Virus record (IMG/VR): IMGVR_UViG_3300042402_001074
Location: 1-25,293 of that record
Direction: 5' to 3' (one strand)
Length of the DNA stretch: 25,293 nucleotides
From: a virus
In this document: one piece after another, positions 5,613 to 13,915 of the stretch
Layout: every line of letters begins with the position of its first letter
Position numbering within the stretch: the stretch's first letter is position 1
The notes under the pieces: model-generated
What the model was told of the DNA's origin: nothing
What the model saw: only the letters and a program-made list of their open reading frames with translations
The model's database searches: none
Translations under genes and position numbers: made by a program

Positions 5613-6112
5613 TTCTTAGCCCAGTTTCGAGAACCAAACCAAAAGCCAATGATGCCGCCCAGCATTGCCATTTCGTCCGTTGAGAAAATCAAATCCGAAT
5701 ATTTAACAATGTCGTCAATGCTTTTAATCATCTCGGGATGCTTCCAGAGATAAAAAGCCAGGAACCCGTTGATAAGAATCAACTCAATGACAAACAGATA
5801 TGTTACTGTTGGGCGAACCGTACCAATGTAATTTGCCACCCAGGTGCTGGCTTTGTCCAAAATCTTTTCGTCGTGCTTTAGCGCCGCTTCTGTCATTTGC
5901 GCTTCAGTCTGCATCATCACCTGATCGGTGCGGATTTCTTCAATGCGCTGCTGGGCCGCATACCCTTGCGCTGCCATCGCCAATTCACGTTCGTTTTGCA
6001 ATCGAGCCAAAGCCAATTCGTGTTTTTGGTCGCTTTTGTTTTGAAAAAATTCCAGCAGCTTTGGCAAGCCACTGATAAGCAAGCCCCCAAGGGTAGAGAT
6101 GAGTGACAGCAT
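5609..6112 (-). CDS. 3TM holin (GTA-type holin family)
   Basis: A 167-residue membrane protein matching the three-transmembrane holin family (GTA_holin_3TM-like). Hydrophobic segments lie at about residues 2-23, 102-123 and 147-160; between the first two is a long Gln/Glu/Ala-rich helix (about 25-90). The stretch ASTWVANYIGTVRPTVTYL and the end GGIIGFWFGSRNWAKK are characteristic. Holins form the inner-membrane lesion that times lysis and lets the endolysin through. It overlaps the upstream gene by one base (TAATG) and the endolysin gene by ATGA, so the lysis genes are co-translated. Confidence 0.88.
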   Translation of the reverse strand: MLSLISTLGGLLISGLPKLLEFFQNKSDQKHELALARLQNERELAMAAQGYAAQQRIEEIRTDQVMMQTEAQMTEAALKHDEKILDKASTWVANYIGTVRPTVTYLFVIELILINGFLAFYLWKHPEMIKSIDDIVKYSDLIFSTDEMAMLGGIIGFWFGSRNWAKK

Positions 6113-6594
6113 TATTTTGTTCCTTGTGCAGTTGCTTCCATAATAAACCAGATCGTTGCGCCGACAGTAACGAACACCACAACGATGCCAATCACTATGA
6201 CGAACAATTCTTCCATTTCTTGTTCGTGTTTCTTTTGGGCTTCTTTTTTACGCCGTGCCGCGTGTGCCGCGTCAGCTTCCATCCTTTGCGCCCGAGCCGC
6301 TATTCGCATCCAAACGTCCATTTTGTTCGCTTGGAAAAACAGCATTTTGATTTGATTTTCAAATTCTTTGGCTTGCTCAATAGCCATTTCCAGTTCAAGC
6401 GCCTTGCCTAGCGCCGAACCTTTAAACCCGCCCTCTTGTGACTTTTGGACAACTTCAATCGCATCGGCTTTGGCATCAAAATATTTGCCAAGCACAGGCC
6501 CAAGCGATGTAACGTCATCAACCGTCGCAGCCACCTTTTTGACCAACTCAACCGCCGACGATATGGCGGCAAGGGCTGTGATCGGGTCGATCAT
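6112..6594 (-). CDS. Membrane-anchored coiled-coil protein of lysis cassette, 160 aa
   Basis: The N-terminal part is helical (MIDPITALAAISSAVELVKK, then SLGPVLGKYFDAKADAIEVV), followed by a charged helix (about 95-130, rich in Ala, Lys, Glu) and one strong transmembrane segment at about 131-151 (FVIVIGIVVVFVTVGATIWF). No lipobox or signal peptide is seen, so it is not an obvious spanin. Similar proteins occur in other phages beside holin genes, without known function. A role in lysis control or membrane-tethered virion maturation is inference from its place between a small TM protein and the holin. Confidence 0.75.
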   Translation of the reverse strand: MIDPITALAAISSAVELVKKVAATVDDVTSLGPVLGKYFDAKADAIEVVQKSQEGGFKGSALGKALELEMAIEQAKEFENQIKMLFFQANKMDVWMRIAARAQRMEADAAHAARRKKEAQKKHEQEMEELFVIVIGIVVVFVTVGATIWFIMEATAQGTK

Positions 6595-6596
6595 GA

Positions 6597-6776
6597 TTAC
6601 ACTTTAGCAAACGATGCCCAAATAACGCCAGCCATAGACACAATCAACACCGCGCCGGTTTTTATGATGATGCCTTCAAGACGTTTTAGCCTTGCGTTGA
6701 TCGTTTCATAACGAAAAGCGCACACTGCTTCGTGCGAATTTAACCGTGCTTCTGTTTCGTTGATCGTAGCCATCAT
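6597..6776 (-). CDS. Small coiled-coil/TM protein, XhlA/holin-like, 59 aa
   Basis: The protein reads MMATINETEARLNSHEAV, then CAFRYETINARLKRLEGI and a hydrophobic C-terminal segment (about residues 36-55, IIIKTGAVLIVSMAGVIWAS). A short coiled coil followed by one transmembrane helix near the C-terminus is the layout of XhlA-like holin-associated proteins. It starts by ATGA overlap with the dioxygenase gene (a second ATG follows immediately) and ends 2 nt before the 160-aa gene. It likely belongs to the lysis set as a holin partner, but this is a layout-based guess. Confidence 0.75.
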   Translation of the reverse strand: MMATINETEARLNSHEAVCAFRYETINARLKRLEGIIIKTGAVLIVSMAGVIWASFAKV

Positions 6777-7318
6777 CTAAACCTTGGGCCATGAAACCAG
6801 ATTGTTGCCGTGTATCGCACACCCGATAACACGGGCATTACGCGATGCTCCAAAATTGACGGGAATGCTATTACCGAACCTTTTTCCAATGGTGCGCTGT
6901 ATTCTTGATACAGGCGCACCTGAAACTGCCCGCCCTCAAATTCTGACGGGTCATTTAACAAACAGACCGTCGTGATCTTTCGGTCTGTTGCCTTGCCTGC
7001 CAACGGGAAAACGTCAACATGCCACCCATAATGCTGATCGGGGCCATATTGAGCAAATTGAATTGCTTCCCTGCCATCAACGTCATATTGCCAACCGCAC
7101 ACATCATTTGCTTCTGCCGCGATTTGACTCAACTGATCGCTAAACCAATATTCGAACGGGGCAAATGTAACAGTTGTGTTTCTGTGGCTGTGTTGCTTTG
7201 TCTCGCCGTCAATACCCATTGACGCATCACGCGATGGCAATGCGCTTAACTCTTTGATGACTTGATCGCAAGTATCGGAATCAACTTTTCCCAAATACCA
7301 AATTGGCAAATGACTCAT
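6773..7318 (-). CDS. 2OG-Fe(II) dioxygenase (PKHD/prolyl 4-hydroxylase type)
   Basis: A 181-residue protein of the 2-oxoglutarate/Fe(II)-dependent oxygenase superfamily. The iron ligands are H100-x-D102 in YGWHVDVFPL and H158 in SILEHRVMPV, and R168 in GVRYTATIW should bind 2-oxoglutarate. These enzymes hydroxylate protein side chains, commonly proline, or other substrates, using O2. The length is compact but complete for the double-stranded beta-helix core. The gene is coupled by ATGA overlap to the fibre-associated gene upstream and to the 59-aa gene downstream. Being two genes from a proline-rich collagen-like fibre makes that fibre a candidate substrate (inference). Confidence 0.9.
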   Translation of the reverse strand: MSHLPIWYLGKVDSDTCDQVIKELSALPSRDASMGIDGETKQHSHRNTTVTFAPFEYWFSDQLSQIAAEANDVCGWQYDVDGREAIQFAQYGPDQHYGWHVDVFPLAGKATDRKITTVCLLNDPSEFEGGQFQVRLYQEYSAPLEKGSVIAFPSILEHRVMPVLSGVRYTATIWFHGPRFR

Positions 7319-7665
7319 GGTGCGACAGGCTCCGGTGTTGGGTTCCAGGGCAACGGCTGCTCGGTCACTGGGTCGATTTTGTCTGCAATTTGTTTTGCAA
7401 TAACACCATCAACGTGTTCCGCATATGCACCTGTAACCATTGGCTCGATCCAACCCAAAACAATTTGCTCGGTCAACTGGTCAAAAGGAATAAAACCGGG
7501 CTGATTTGGGGTCGGCGCAAATGGGGTCGCTCCTGTAAACGTGCCGGTATTGCCGTTAGCATCAGTGCCGGTTTTTGTCCAATACGTTTGCACAACATAA
7601 TTGGTTTCACTGCCGACATTTGTGACTTTCATGCCGGTGACAGCCCAGGTGTAAGTGATGGTCAT
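7315..7665 (-). CDS. Tail-fibre-associated protein, DUF7936-like, 116 aa
   Basis: The protein begins [16 protein letters not shown] and continues with [20 protein letters not shown], a pattern I associate with a widespread small phage protein family (DUF7936-like) found next to tail fibres. A C-terminal part ([17 protein letters not shown], then [14 protein letters not shown]) is helical. It is short, has no signal peptide, and ends in Pro-rich [10 protein letters not shown]. It starts by ATGA overlap with the large fibre gene. A role as a fibre assembly factor or minor structural protein is likely from context but unproven. Confidence 0.75.
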   Translation of the reverse strand: MTITYTWAVTGMKVTNVGSETNYVVQTYWTKTGTDANGNTGTFTGATPFAPTPNQPGFIPFDQLTEQIVLGWIEPMVTGAYAEHVDGVIAKQIADKIDPVTEQPLPWNPTPEPVAP

Positions 7666-10600
7666 TTCTGATCTCCAATCAGTTTGTCAAGAAGGGATTC
7701 TAGGCGAGCAATCCTTGCGTCTTGCTCCACGACTCGTTGCGCCAGTTTGACCGCCGCGACCAGTGCTGCGTTGCCATAGGCCAGCGACAAAGTCTTGTCT
7801 TCGTCCTCGGTGGCATGCACTACCTCGGGAAGCAGTTTTTGCCAATCTTGAGCAGAAGAACCAGCCTGCCGCTCGCCGCTATCAATGCGAGTGTAGGTGC
7901 CAGCCTTGACCTTTGCAACCTGCTCAACGAAATCATCAGCAAGGTCGGCCCAGTCCTTTTTTAGGCGCTCGTCGGAGTTGGCTGCGATGTTACCGGATGC
8001 CGTTAATGAACCTCCAGTGGTCAGCGTCATTATGTTTGACCCCGAGACACTGTTGTACCAGTTGAGCGTTGTGCCGCTGGTATCTACATAATTCCACCAA
8101 AGGTTTGTACCACCTTGTGCCCAATTAAACCCGACCTGACCACTACCAGAAGACGATCTGTTTGCGCGAATGTAAGCACTACCAGACGTTACTGTTAATG
8201 AATCGGCAACAACAGCATTTAGATTGCTCGTGCTGGCAGGGTCGCAATAGTAACCAGTGTTATTCTGATCGTAGTAAATTGTTGCGTACAGCGCACCGCC
8301 GCCATTTACATTTATGTCATAGACGGCTGGGTATCTCCAACTGTTAAAAGAACCTGTATCGCCGTTTCTGGTTCTAAATGCCAAGCCATAACCACCGCCG
8401 CTATAAGGCGCATTCAGCCATAGGTCATAGCTTCCATCAGTGCTAAATCTAGCTATTGGGCCTGTATATGGCGCATTAACGGAATATGTAAATCCCGTTG
8501 CGTTGGTGGCCATCGTGTTTGCATCCAAGGTAAAACCTTGGTAAAACATTGCATTTGTAGTGCTGCGTCCACCTAAAGTCAACGCATTTAAAACGCTTGT
8601 GCTGGCAGGGTCGGTGTAGTAAGCGGTGTTGTTGCTATCGTAAAAGATGGGGGTACGCATTGACCCCGAACTGATAACGATACCGCCATCGGAATCAAGA
8701 AAAATACGGGATACGCCGCCAGATGCAACATACATCCCCCAGCCACCTAAACCAAGACCGGGATTTGCTGAACCGTTTCCAACGGTATAGCCTATGCCAT
8801 ACATATTGCCAAGGTTTGTTCCCCCCGGCTGATATGAGCCACCAATGGTGTAAATGCAAGCCGAACTGTTGCTGTCCGTAGATGTTGGATAATTACCTTC
8901 AAGATACCCCGCCGCCGATGTGTTGCGGCGCAGGACTCCCTGCATGTTAATCTGGTTGAAATTTGATATGTTGGCAGGGTCTGCGTAGTACCCGGTATTG
9001 TTGGCATCGTAAAGAATGCTGGCATATGCAGCGTTTGTATTGTTGGTGCTGCTTGTTGGTGGGTAAACAGTATGCGTCGCTTGGACGCTGTTGTAAGACG
9101 AAGCGTTAAACGTAATTGCCCAGCCGTTATCCCAACGATCATATTCATAATTGGTGTAACCAACCTGAACCTCAGTGATAAACACCTGCGGATATGACCA
9201 CGACGAACCCAATTCACCAATGTATACATACATGGTGCTTCCGTCGCTGGTAAATCTTACATTTAGGGCAGACCGATTTTGCGTCCCCATGTAAGCAAAG
9301 GTGTTGTACCAATAATTGCTAGATGTATGACCGCCACAATAAATGTCGAAAGACAACCCATCGTAGGTGTACACACGGACAGTAAACCGGATCATCGGAT
9401 ATACCGACTGCGGCAGAGCAATTCTGATGGCTCCGCTTACGGTTGACGCGCTTGTTACATAAGAGCCGCCACCTGGGTTTATATTTCGTAAGCCATTGAT
9501 GTTGTTGCTGACAGCATCTGTGGTTCTCAGATTGACAATGTTGCTTGTGCTGGACGGGTCAACGTAATAACTGGTGTCGTTGGAATCGTAAAAAATTGGC
9601 GCTCGAAACGAACTGGCAACCCAGTTATTGCCCGACATATCCAATTCCCAACGATTAGCAGCAGCAGACCAGCCGCCAATCCGCATCACGTTGTCAGAAT
9701 CAAGCCCAAAATTAACAGCGTATTGTCCGGCGCGATGAAAGGCCATAATGGCCCCGCTGCCGTTGTCGGAATATGCTTGTAAAGGCGAACCAGAAGTCGG
9801 CGCTGTGTTTCCGTTGGATCGGAAATAGTTTGCCCCCGTCCATGTGTTTGTCGTGCCTAAAATGCTTGCGCCAGATGGCCCAGGCGGGCCAGCGGGGCCG
9901 GTGGGGCCGGTCGCTCCGGTTGGGCCTGTTGGGCCAGGGTTTCCCGTTGGGCCTGTTGCACCAGTTGGGCCTGCGGGGCCAGTTGGCCCAGGCGCTCCCG
10001 TTGGCCCCGTTCCACCCGTTGGGCCGGTCGGGCCGGTTGGAATAGTAAAATTAAATACCGCAGCAGATGATGTGCCGCTATTTGTTACCGATGCAGCCGA
10101 TCCTGCGGGGCCGGTTGTAGTTGGGCCAACCGCAATTGTTGCTGCGGCTCCTGCCGCCCCTGCGGGGCCAGTTGGGCCGGTTGGGCCGGTCGGGCCGGTT
10201 GTTCCAGGCGGGCCAGCAGGGCCGGTAGGGCCAGGGCCACCTGTTGGCCCCGTCGGGCCTGTGGGGCCGGTCGCCCCAGTTGGGCCAATCGGAATGCCAA
10301 AGTTAAACGTAGCTGCCGACGATGTGCCGCTGTTTGTTACCGTTGCCGCGCTTCCTGCTGCAAGGTTTGTGGTTGTACCAACCGCAATGGTTGCCGCTGC
10401 ACCTGTAGGGCCGGGACTACCTGTTGCGCCAGTTGGCCCTGTTGGCCCCGTTAAGCCAGTTGGCCCTGTTGGGCCTGCTGCACCTGTAGGGCCGTTAGGG
10501 ATGCCGAAATTAAATACCGCCGCCGATGATGTGCCGCTGTTCGTGACCGTAGCAGGACTGCCAGCCGTCAGGGTGCTAGTAGTGCCAACCGCTATGGTTG

Positions 10601-11483
10601 CGGCTGTTCCGGTTGGGCCGGGTGCGCCAGTTGGGCCGGGCGATCCTGTGGCTCCTGTTGGCCCTGTGGGGCCGGTTGGGCCAGCAGGGCCGGGTGCGCC
10701 TGTTGCTCCAACGGGGCCGGGTGCTCCTGTTGGCCCCGGCGCTCCAGTGTTTCCTGTTGGGCCTGTTGGCCCGGTCGGGCCGGGACTACCTGTAGGGCCG
10801 GGCGCGCCTGTTGGGCCAAGCTGGGTATACATCACCTGCGTTGCCGTCAGGATGACGCTCGGTGTAACCGGATAATTGCCGCTTGCCGGTATTGCTTCTA
10901 GCGAAACGCTTGTGTTATTTGTTTGCCAGAAAATTTCGATGTAATCGTTTGCGGCAACATTCAAAACATAATTGACCGTGAAAACTTCACTGCGAATGGA
11001 ACCGCTTTGTTTGTCTTGAACGTCAAAATGCGAATTGCTGTCGGCTAAATTGCTACCGTTTTTCTTCAGCCAAACTTGCGTTGACCCAACTTGATTGCTT
11101 GTATTGGTGAATTGAATCGAAAACGTGATGCTGTAAACGCCGACATATTGGAATGTCAATCGCGAACCAGAAGCAATAGAAACACCGCTGTTTGCCGCGT
11201 CAGCATTATTTAACGTGACAGCGTATGCCGTATTTGCCGCTGCTGCTGTTTGGTCTGCTGTTGACCAAAACGAACCCCAATAACCTAAAGCGCCGCCCGC
11301 CCCGGTCGGGCCTGTCGGGCCGGTAGCCCCGATTTGCACAATGCTTTGACTGCCGCCAACATCTTTTTTTATAAACAGCTTGCCGTCAGTTGTGTTAACC
11401 GCAAACTCACCTAAATCGAGATCGGATGTTGTCGGCACTTTGCCAAGAACAGATGATCGCTTAACCTGAATTTTGTTTGGCAT
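7662..11483 (-). CDS. Large collagen-like tail fibre with S74 intramolecular chaperone
   Basis: A 1273-residue fibre. Residues 1-50 ([17 protein letters not shown]...) form an N-terminal attachment domain also present in the 399-aa neighbour. Residues about 65-215 look like a C1q/TNF-type jelly roll. Residues about 219-540 are Gly-X-Y repeats (GPTG, GAPGPTG) interrupted by three similar 35-40-residue beta modules (ATIAVGTT...[14 protein letters not shown]). Four copies of a YDxNNTxYYxDP motif occur near 629, 821, 943 and 1066, marking distal beta domains. From about 1166, SDERLKKD starts a peptidase S74/endosialidase-type chaperone, whose Ser and Lys should self-cleave, ending in a coiled coil. 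It is the likely receptor-binding fibre. Confidence 0.93.
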   Translation of the reverse strand: MPNKIQVKRSSVLGKVPTTSDLDLGEFAVNTTDGKLFIKKDVGGSQSIVQIGATGPTGPTGAGGALGYWGSFWSTADQTAAAANTAYAVTLNNADAANSGVSIASGSRLTFQYVGVYSITFSIQFTNTSNQVGSTQVWLKKNGSNLADSNSHFDVQDKQSGSIRSEVFTVNYVLNVAANDYIEIFWQTNNTSVSLEAIPASGNYPVTPSVILTATQVMYTQLGPTGAPGPTGSPGPTGPTGPTGNTGAPGPTGAPGPVGATGAPGPAGPTGPTGPTGATGSPGPTGAPGPTGTAATIAVGTTSTLTAGSPATVTNSGTSSAAVFNFGIPNGPTGAAGPTGPTGLTGPTGPTGATGSPGPTGAAATIAVGTTTNLAAGSAATVTNSGTSSAATFNFGIPIGPTGATGPTGPTGPTGGPGPTGPAGPPGTTGPTGPTGPTGPAGAAGAAATIAVGPTTTGPAGSAASVTNSGTSSAAVFNFTIPTGPTGPTGGTGPTGAPGPTGPAGPTGATGPTGNPGPTGPTGATGPTGPAGPPGPSGASILGTTNTWTGANYFRSNGNTAPTSGSPLQAYSDNGSGAIMAFHRAGQYAVNFGLDSDNVMRIGGWSAAANRWELDMSGNNWVASSFRAPIFYDSNDTSYYVDPSSTSNIVNLRTTDAVSNNINGLRNINPGGGSYVTSASTVSGAIRIALPQSVYPMIRFTVRVYTYDGLSFDIYCGGHTSSNYWYNTFAYMGTQNRSALNVRFTSDGSTMYVYIGELGSSWSYPQVFITEVQVGYTNYEYDRWDNGWAITFNASSYNSVQATHTVYPPTSSTNNTNAAYASILYDANNTGYYADPANISNFNQINMQGVLRRNTSAAGYLEGNYPTSTDSNSSACIYTIGGSYQPGGTNLGNMYGIGYTVGNGSANPGLGLGGWGMYVASGGVSRIFLDSDGGIVISSGSMRTPIFYDSNNTAYYTDPASTSVLNALTLGGRSTTNAMFYQGFTLDANTMATNATGFTYSVNAPYTGPIARFSTDGSYDLWLNAPYSGGGYGLAFRTRNGDTGSFNSWRYPAVYDINVNGGGALYATIYYDQNNTGYYCDPASTSNLNAVVADSLTVTSGSAYIRANRSSSGSGQVGFNWAQGGTNLWWNYVDTSGTTLNWYNSVSGSNIMTLTTGGSLTASGNIAANSDERLKKDWADLADDFVEQVAKVKAGTYTRIDSGERQAGSSAQDWQKLLPEVVHATEDEDKTLSLAYGNAALVAAVKLAQRVVEQDARIARLESLLDKLIGDQK
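9870..10830 (-). repeat. Collagen-like GXY coding repeats
   Basis: Highly repetitive 9-nt units coding for Gly-Pro-Thr and related triplets, in four blocks (about 10825-10610, 10500-10410, 10280-10140 and 10030-9870) separated by three homologous beta-module segments. The low complexity makes length change by slippage or recombination likely. The same repeats produce a long proline/valine/glycine frame on the opposite strand that is not a gene. Confidence 0.9.
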
Positions 11484-11522
11484 ATGCCTTTCCCTTCTTG
11501 GCTATTGAGCCGGGATGATGCG

Positions 11523-12722
11523 TCAGTATGTGCCGCCGTCTACGTTGATATCGTAAGTTGCTGCTGCGGTCAGTTGGCCTTGTGCGTTGACCGTAAACAC
11601 TACGGTTTGAGTGCCGTTAACGTTGCCATACGTTGCTGCCGTAACCGCCGTGTTTGTGATGCTGAACTGATTACCGGTCAGCGTCAGACCCGTGCCTGCG
11701 GTGTATGTGCCAGCACCGCTGAACTGCACAAACTCAATTGGGTCTGTGCCAATGACGTTTACCGGCTCTGTCTGAACCCAACCCGTGTTGTCCAGCACCG
11801 TGCCAGCAGAAACAAAAGTAAAGTCGCCACCAGCAATTTCTGCTGCGGTGTCGAAATCGCTAGCACGGGTCAGAACAGTTGAACTGGTGTAAACATAAAT
11901 GCCGTTGTTGGCAAGGTTGGCTTCGTTCTTAACCAGAATTCGAAAACCATTGCTTAGCGTCACGCCATCAAGCACGGTTAACGGGTTGCTCAAAGTCAAC
12001 GTAGCGCCAACGCCTGCTGTGCCGTTGTTGTAGGTGACTGTGCCGCCTGTGATGCTTGCCAGGGATGCGGTTGTACCGGCTTCGCACGATGCGTGAACGT
12101 GCAAGCCTTGTGCGATGCCGTCAACGTAGTTTTTTGTCGCAGCGTCTTGCGGGTTGACCGGCTCAGGCAAGTTGCTCAGCGTGAAATTGTTCATGCTGAA
12201 ATTTGCCGTTGGCGCAGCCAAGTCGGTCAGGCTTGCTTGGCTTGCTGCTGTGGCAAGACCTTTGGCATTTACCGTGATCTTGGTGAATGCGCCTACGTTG
12301 CTGTTCACCGTTGCCAGCGTCAGCGCAATGTCAGCGTTTGCAGACCCGTCAAAGCTTGCCGAACCCGTAGCATCTGAACTGACGCTAATGGTGCGGGCTG
12401 TCGTCAGTTGATTGGCCTGCGTTGCCGTAGTTGCGGTTGTTGCGTTGGTGGCTGTTGCAGCGTTGCCGGTAATGTCAGCCGCAATCGCGCTGCTGAACGT
12501 CTTTGTGCCGCCAATCGTTTGATTGGTGCTTACGTCTACGAATGCGCCATTGCCAGCAATCGGGATGATTGACGTAGCCGACCCGCCGCTACCGCCTGTG
12601 CCCGTGCCATAGTACAGGATATTGGTCTGTTCGTTAAACGCCATCTCGGCGTTGGCAAGAGTGGTCGGCGCACCAGCGCCACCGCCGTTAGCCCTGCGTT
12701 TAATGCGGATGGTGTTAGCCAT
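11523..12722 (-). CDS. Tail fibre / structural protein, 399 aa
   Basis: The N-terminus MANTIRIKRRANGGG...PTTLANAEMAFNEQTNILYYG resembles that of the large fibre (M-x-N-x-I-x-x-K-R, P-T, E-x-A-x-N), suggesting a common virion attachment domain. A Thr/Ala-rich helical stretch follows (about 85-115), then FTLSNLPEPVNPQDAATKNYVD (shown as FTLSNLPEPV and NPQDAATKNYVD; about 177-198), which is a motif of phage tail fibres. The C-terminal half is beta-rich with an end like GQLTAAATYDINVDGGTY. It is probably a second fibre or a fibre shaft component. No enzymatic motif is visible. Confidence 0.85.
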   Translation of the reverse strand: MANTIRIKRRANGGGAGAPTTLANAEMAFNEQTNILYYGTGTGGSGGSATSIIPIAGNGAFVDVSTNQTIGGTKTFSSAIAADITGNAATATNATTATTATQANQLTTARTISVSSDATGSASFDGSANADIALTLATVNSNVGAFTKITVNAKGLATAASQASLTDLAAPTANFSMNNFTLSNLPEPVNPQDAATKNYVDGIAQGLHVHASCEAGTTASLASITGGTVTYNNGTAGVGATLTLSNPLTVLDGVTLSNGFRILVKNEANLANNGIYVYTSSTVLTRASDFDTAAEIAGGDFTFVSAGTVLDNTGWVQTEPVNVIGTDPIEFVQFSGAGTYTAGTGLTLTGNQFSITNTAVTAATYGNVNGTQTVVFTVNAQGQLTAAATYDINVDGGTY

Positions 12723-12733
12723 GATTTACCCCT

Positions 12734-13036
12734 TTAGAAATTACCGCCGTCTGCGATTTCGGTTTGCGGCACGTTGACCCATTGATTGCTTACGAACATC
12801 AGCGCATCGTAATTCGTTGCGCTTGTGATGCTGATGGGATACCCGCCTATCGTGTTCGGCCCGGGTGGCCCAGCAGCACCGGACACGCCACGGCTTACAT
12901 TGACCACCTGCCGCGCCTGTGGCGTGACTTGTACGTTGATTTCTGAACCGCTTTGGATCGCTGCGGTGATGTTGTTCCCGTCCAGAACATTGACTGTCGT
13001 GTTGCTAGGGACGGCTTGAACGGTAATGTTCGCCAT
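12734..13036 (-). CDS. Small tail-fibre protein with short collagen-like stretch
   Basis: A 100-residue protein: MANITVQAVPSNTTVNVLDG, then beta-rich residues, a short GVSGAAGPPGP collagen-like piece at about residues 49-59, and an ending NVPQTEIADGGNF typical of phage fibre or baseplate appendage proteins. Located between two other structural genes with short spacers (11 and 9 nt). It may connect the adhesins to the fibres. Function beyond virion structure cannot be assigned. Confidence 0.75.
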   Translation of the reverse strand: MANITVQAVPSNTTVNVLDGNNITAAIQSGSEINVQVTPQARQVVNVSRGVSGAAGPPGPNTIGGYPISITSATNYDALMFVSNQWVNVPQTEIADGGNF

Positions 13037-13045
13037 GCTTGCCCC

Positions 13046-13534
13046 TTACACTTTTACGATTGCGTCTGACCGAACGATGAAGAACAAGAAAATGATGTTG
13101 TCCTCGGCGGGCGATGATCCAACTGCCGGGAAACTGATTTTGATTCGCCCCGAAAATCCTGCGCCGTTCACATCGTTGATCGCTAGCGACACATCGCTGC
13201 TAATCAAGCCCCACGACGAATCGTCTATCAGCAACGTGAACTGTCCAAGCGCATCGTTGCGATTGGCGATGCTCAGGTTGATCGGCGTTGGGGTTGGCGT
13301 GTAGTTGCCAATGTCGAACGACAACCCATAGCGGGTGTCCTTGACGTTTGAAAGTGTGCGCCGAACGATTTGTGCGTCAATCGTTGCGCCGGTTAGGTTG
13401 ACAGGCGTTACATTGTCTTCGCCGGTAAGCGCAAGATTCCAGAATGTACGCTGTTGCCAAACAAGCTCACCAGCAATGATCGGGTTATCAAAGCCCGACA
13501 CCTGCGTGAGCGAATTTTTGTTAAAGACAGCCAT
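13046..13534 (-). CDS. Putative tail appendage protein, 162 aa
   Basis: The protein starts MAVFNKNSLTQVSGFDNPI and contains WQQRTFWNLALTG, DAQIVRRTLSNV and QFTLLIDDSSWGLISSD, a beta-sandwich-like pattern seen in small baseplate/fibre proteins of environmental phages, with a hydrophobic end DNIIFLFFIVRSDAIVKV. A clear ribosome binding site (GGGGAAG) precedes the ATG. It is the first gene after the promoter/terminator element at 13607-13642, so it likely heads a late transcript through the fibre and lysis genes. No family name is certain. Confidence 0.75.
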   Translation of the reverse strand: MAVFNKNSLTQVSGFDNPIIAGELVWQQRTFWNLALTGEDNVTPVNLTGATIDAQIVRRTLSNVKDTRYGLSFDIGNYTPTPTPINLSIANRNDALGQFTLLIDDSSWGLISSDVSLAINDVNGAGFSGRIKISFPAVGSSPAEDNIIFLFFIVRSDAIVKV

Positions 13535-13606
13535 TGCTTCCCCAATTCTCGGGTGTTGACGCGCCGCCGATTACTCTCAGCGAAACGGATCGTGTCTTGT
13601 GCGCTG

Positions 13607-13635
13607 ATTATCGGTCAGGCAAAAAAATCTGTCTA
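13607..13635 (-). promoter_or_regulatory. Sigma70-like promoter for fibre-lysis genes
   Basis: On the leftward strand, TAGACA (13635-13630) and GATAAT (13612-13607) are separated by exactly 17 nt; each hexamer matches the sigma70 consensus at 5 of 6 positions. It would start transcription near 13600, about 65 nt before the ATG at 13534. It overlaps the terminator below, so transcription could end and restart here. Confidence 0.5.
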
Positions 13636-13642
13636 TCAGATT
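13621..13642 (-). terminator. Intrinsic terminator after the 89-aa gene
   Basis: On the leftward strand, AATCTG-ATAGA-CAGATT forms a 6-bp stem with a 5-nt loop, followed by a run of T residues (seven in all, two of which belong to the stem). The stem begins inside the TAA stop of the gene at 13641-13910. The stem is short and AT-containing, so termination may be partial. Confidence 0.5.
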
Positions 13643-13910
13643 AAGGCTGCGGAAGCTCTGGCTTCGGTTCATTGGTAATACATTCTGTTCCGTTCCAAGT
13701 AAACCCGATTTGGGCTTGCCCCATTTCTTGCACCAATACCCAATCTTTGTTAACAATATCGTATTCCCAAACAACTGCCATTGTTGTTGCTTGCACAAGC
13801 ATCACATAATTTGCGGGAGGCTGCCAAGTGTTTGGATCGCCATCCCACACGCATACATTATCCACAATGTTTGTGGATTCATTTACCATTAGATAATTTT
13901 GTTCGTTCAT
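13641..13910 (-). CDS. Hypothetical phage protein, 89 aa (fibre region)
   Basis: I chose the second in-frame ATG (MNEQNYLMVNESTN); the first, at 13922, overlaps the preceding gene by 7 nt and would add four residues. The protein has DNVCVWDGDPNTWQPPANYV, then VWEYDIVNKDWVLVQEMGQ and GFTWNGTECITNEP, features I know from small proteins next to phage tail-fibre genes. It may assist fibre assembly. Neither start has a strong ribosome binding site, so expression may be coupled to the glycine-rich gene. A terminator follows its stop. Confidence 0.7.
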   Translation of the reverse strand: MNEQNYLMVNESTNIVDNVCVWDGDPNTWQPPANYVMLVQATTMAVVWEYDIVNKDWVLVQEMGQAQIGFTWNGTECITNEPKPELPQP

Positions 13911-13915
13911 ATTTA

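Noticed and set aside
9844-10875. Long rightward open frame (343 codons) rich in Pro, Val and Gly opposite the fibre
   Set aside because: It is the complement of the GXY collagen repeats, which leave the opposite frame free of stops. No ribosome binding site and the fibre frame is clearly the real one.
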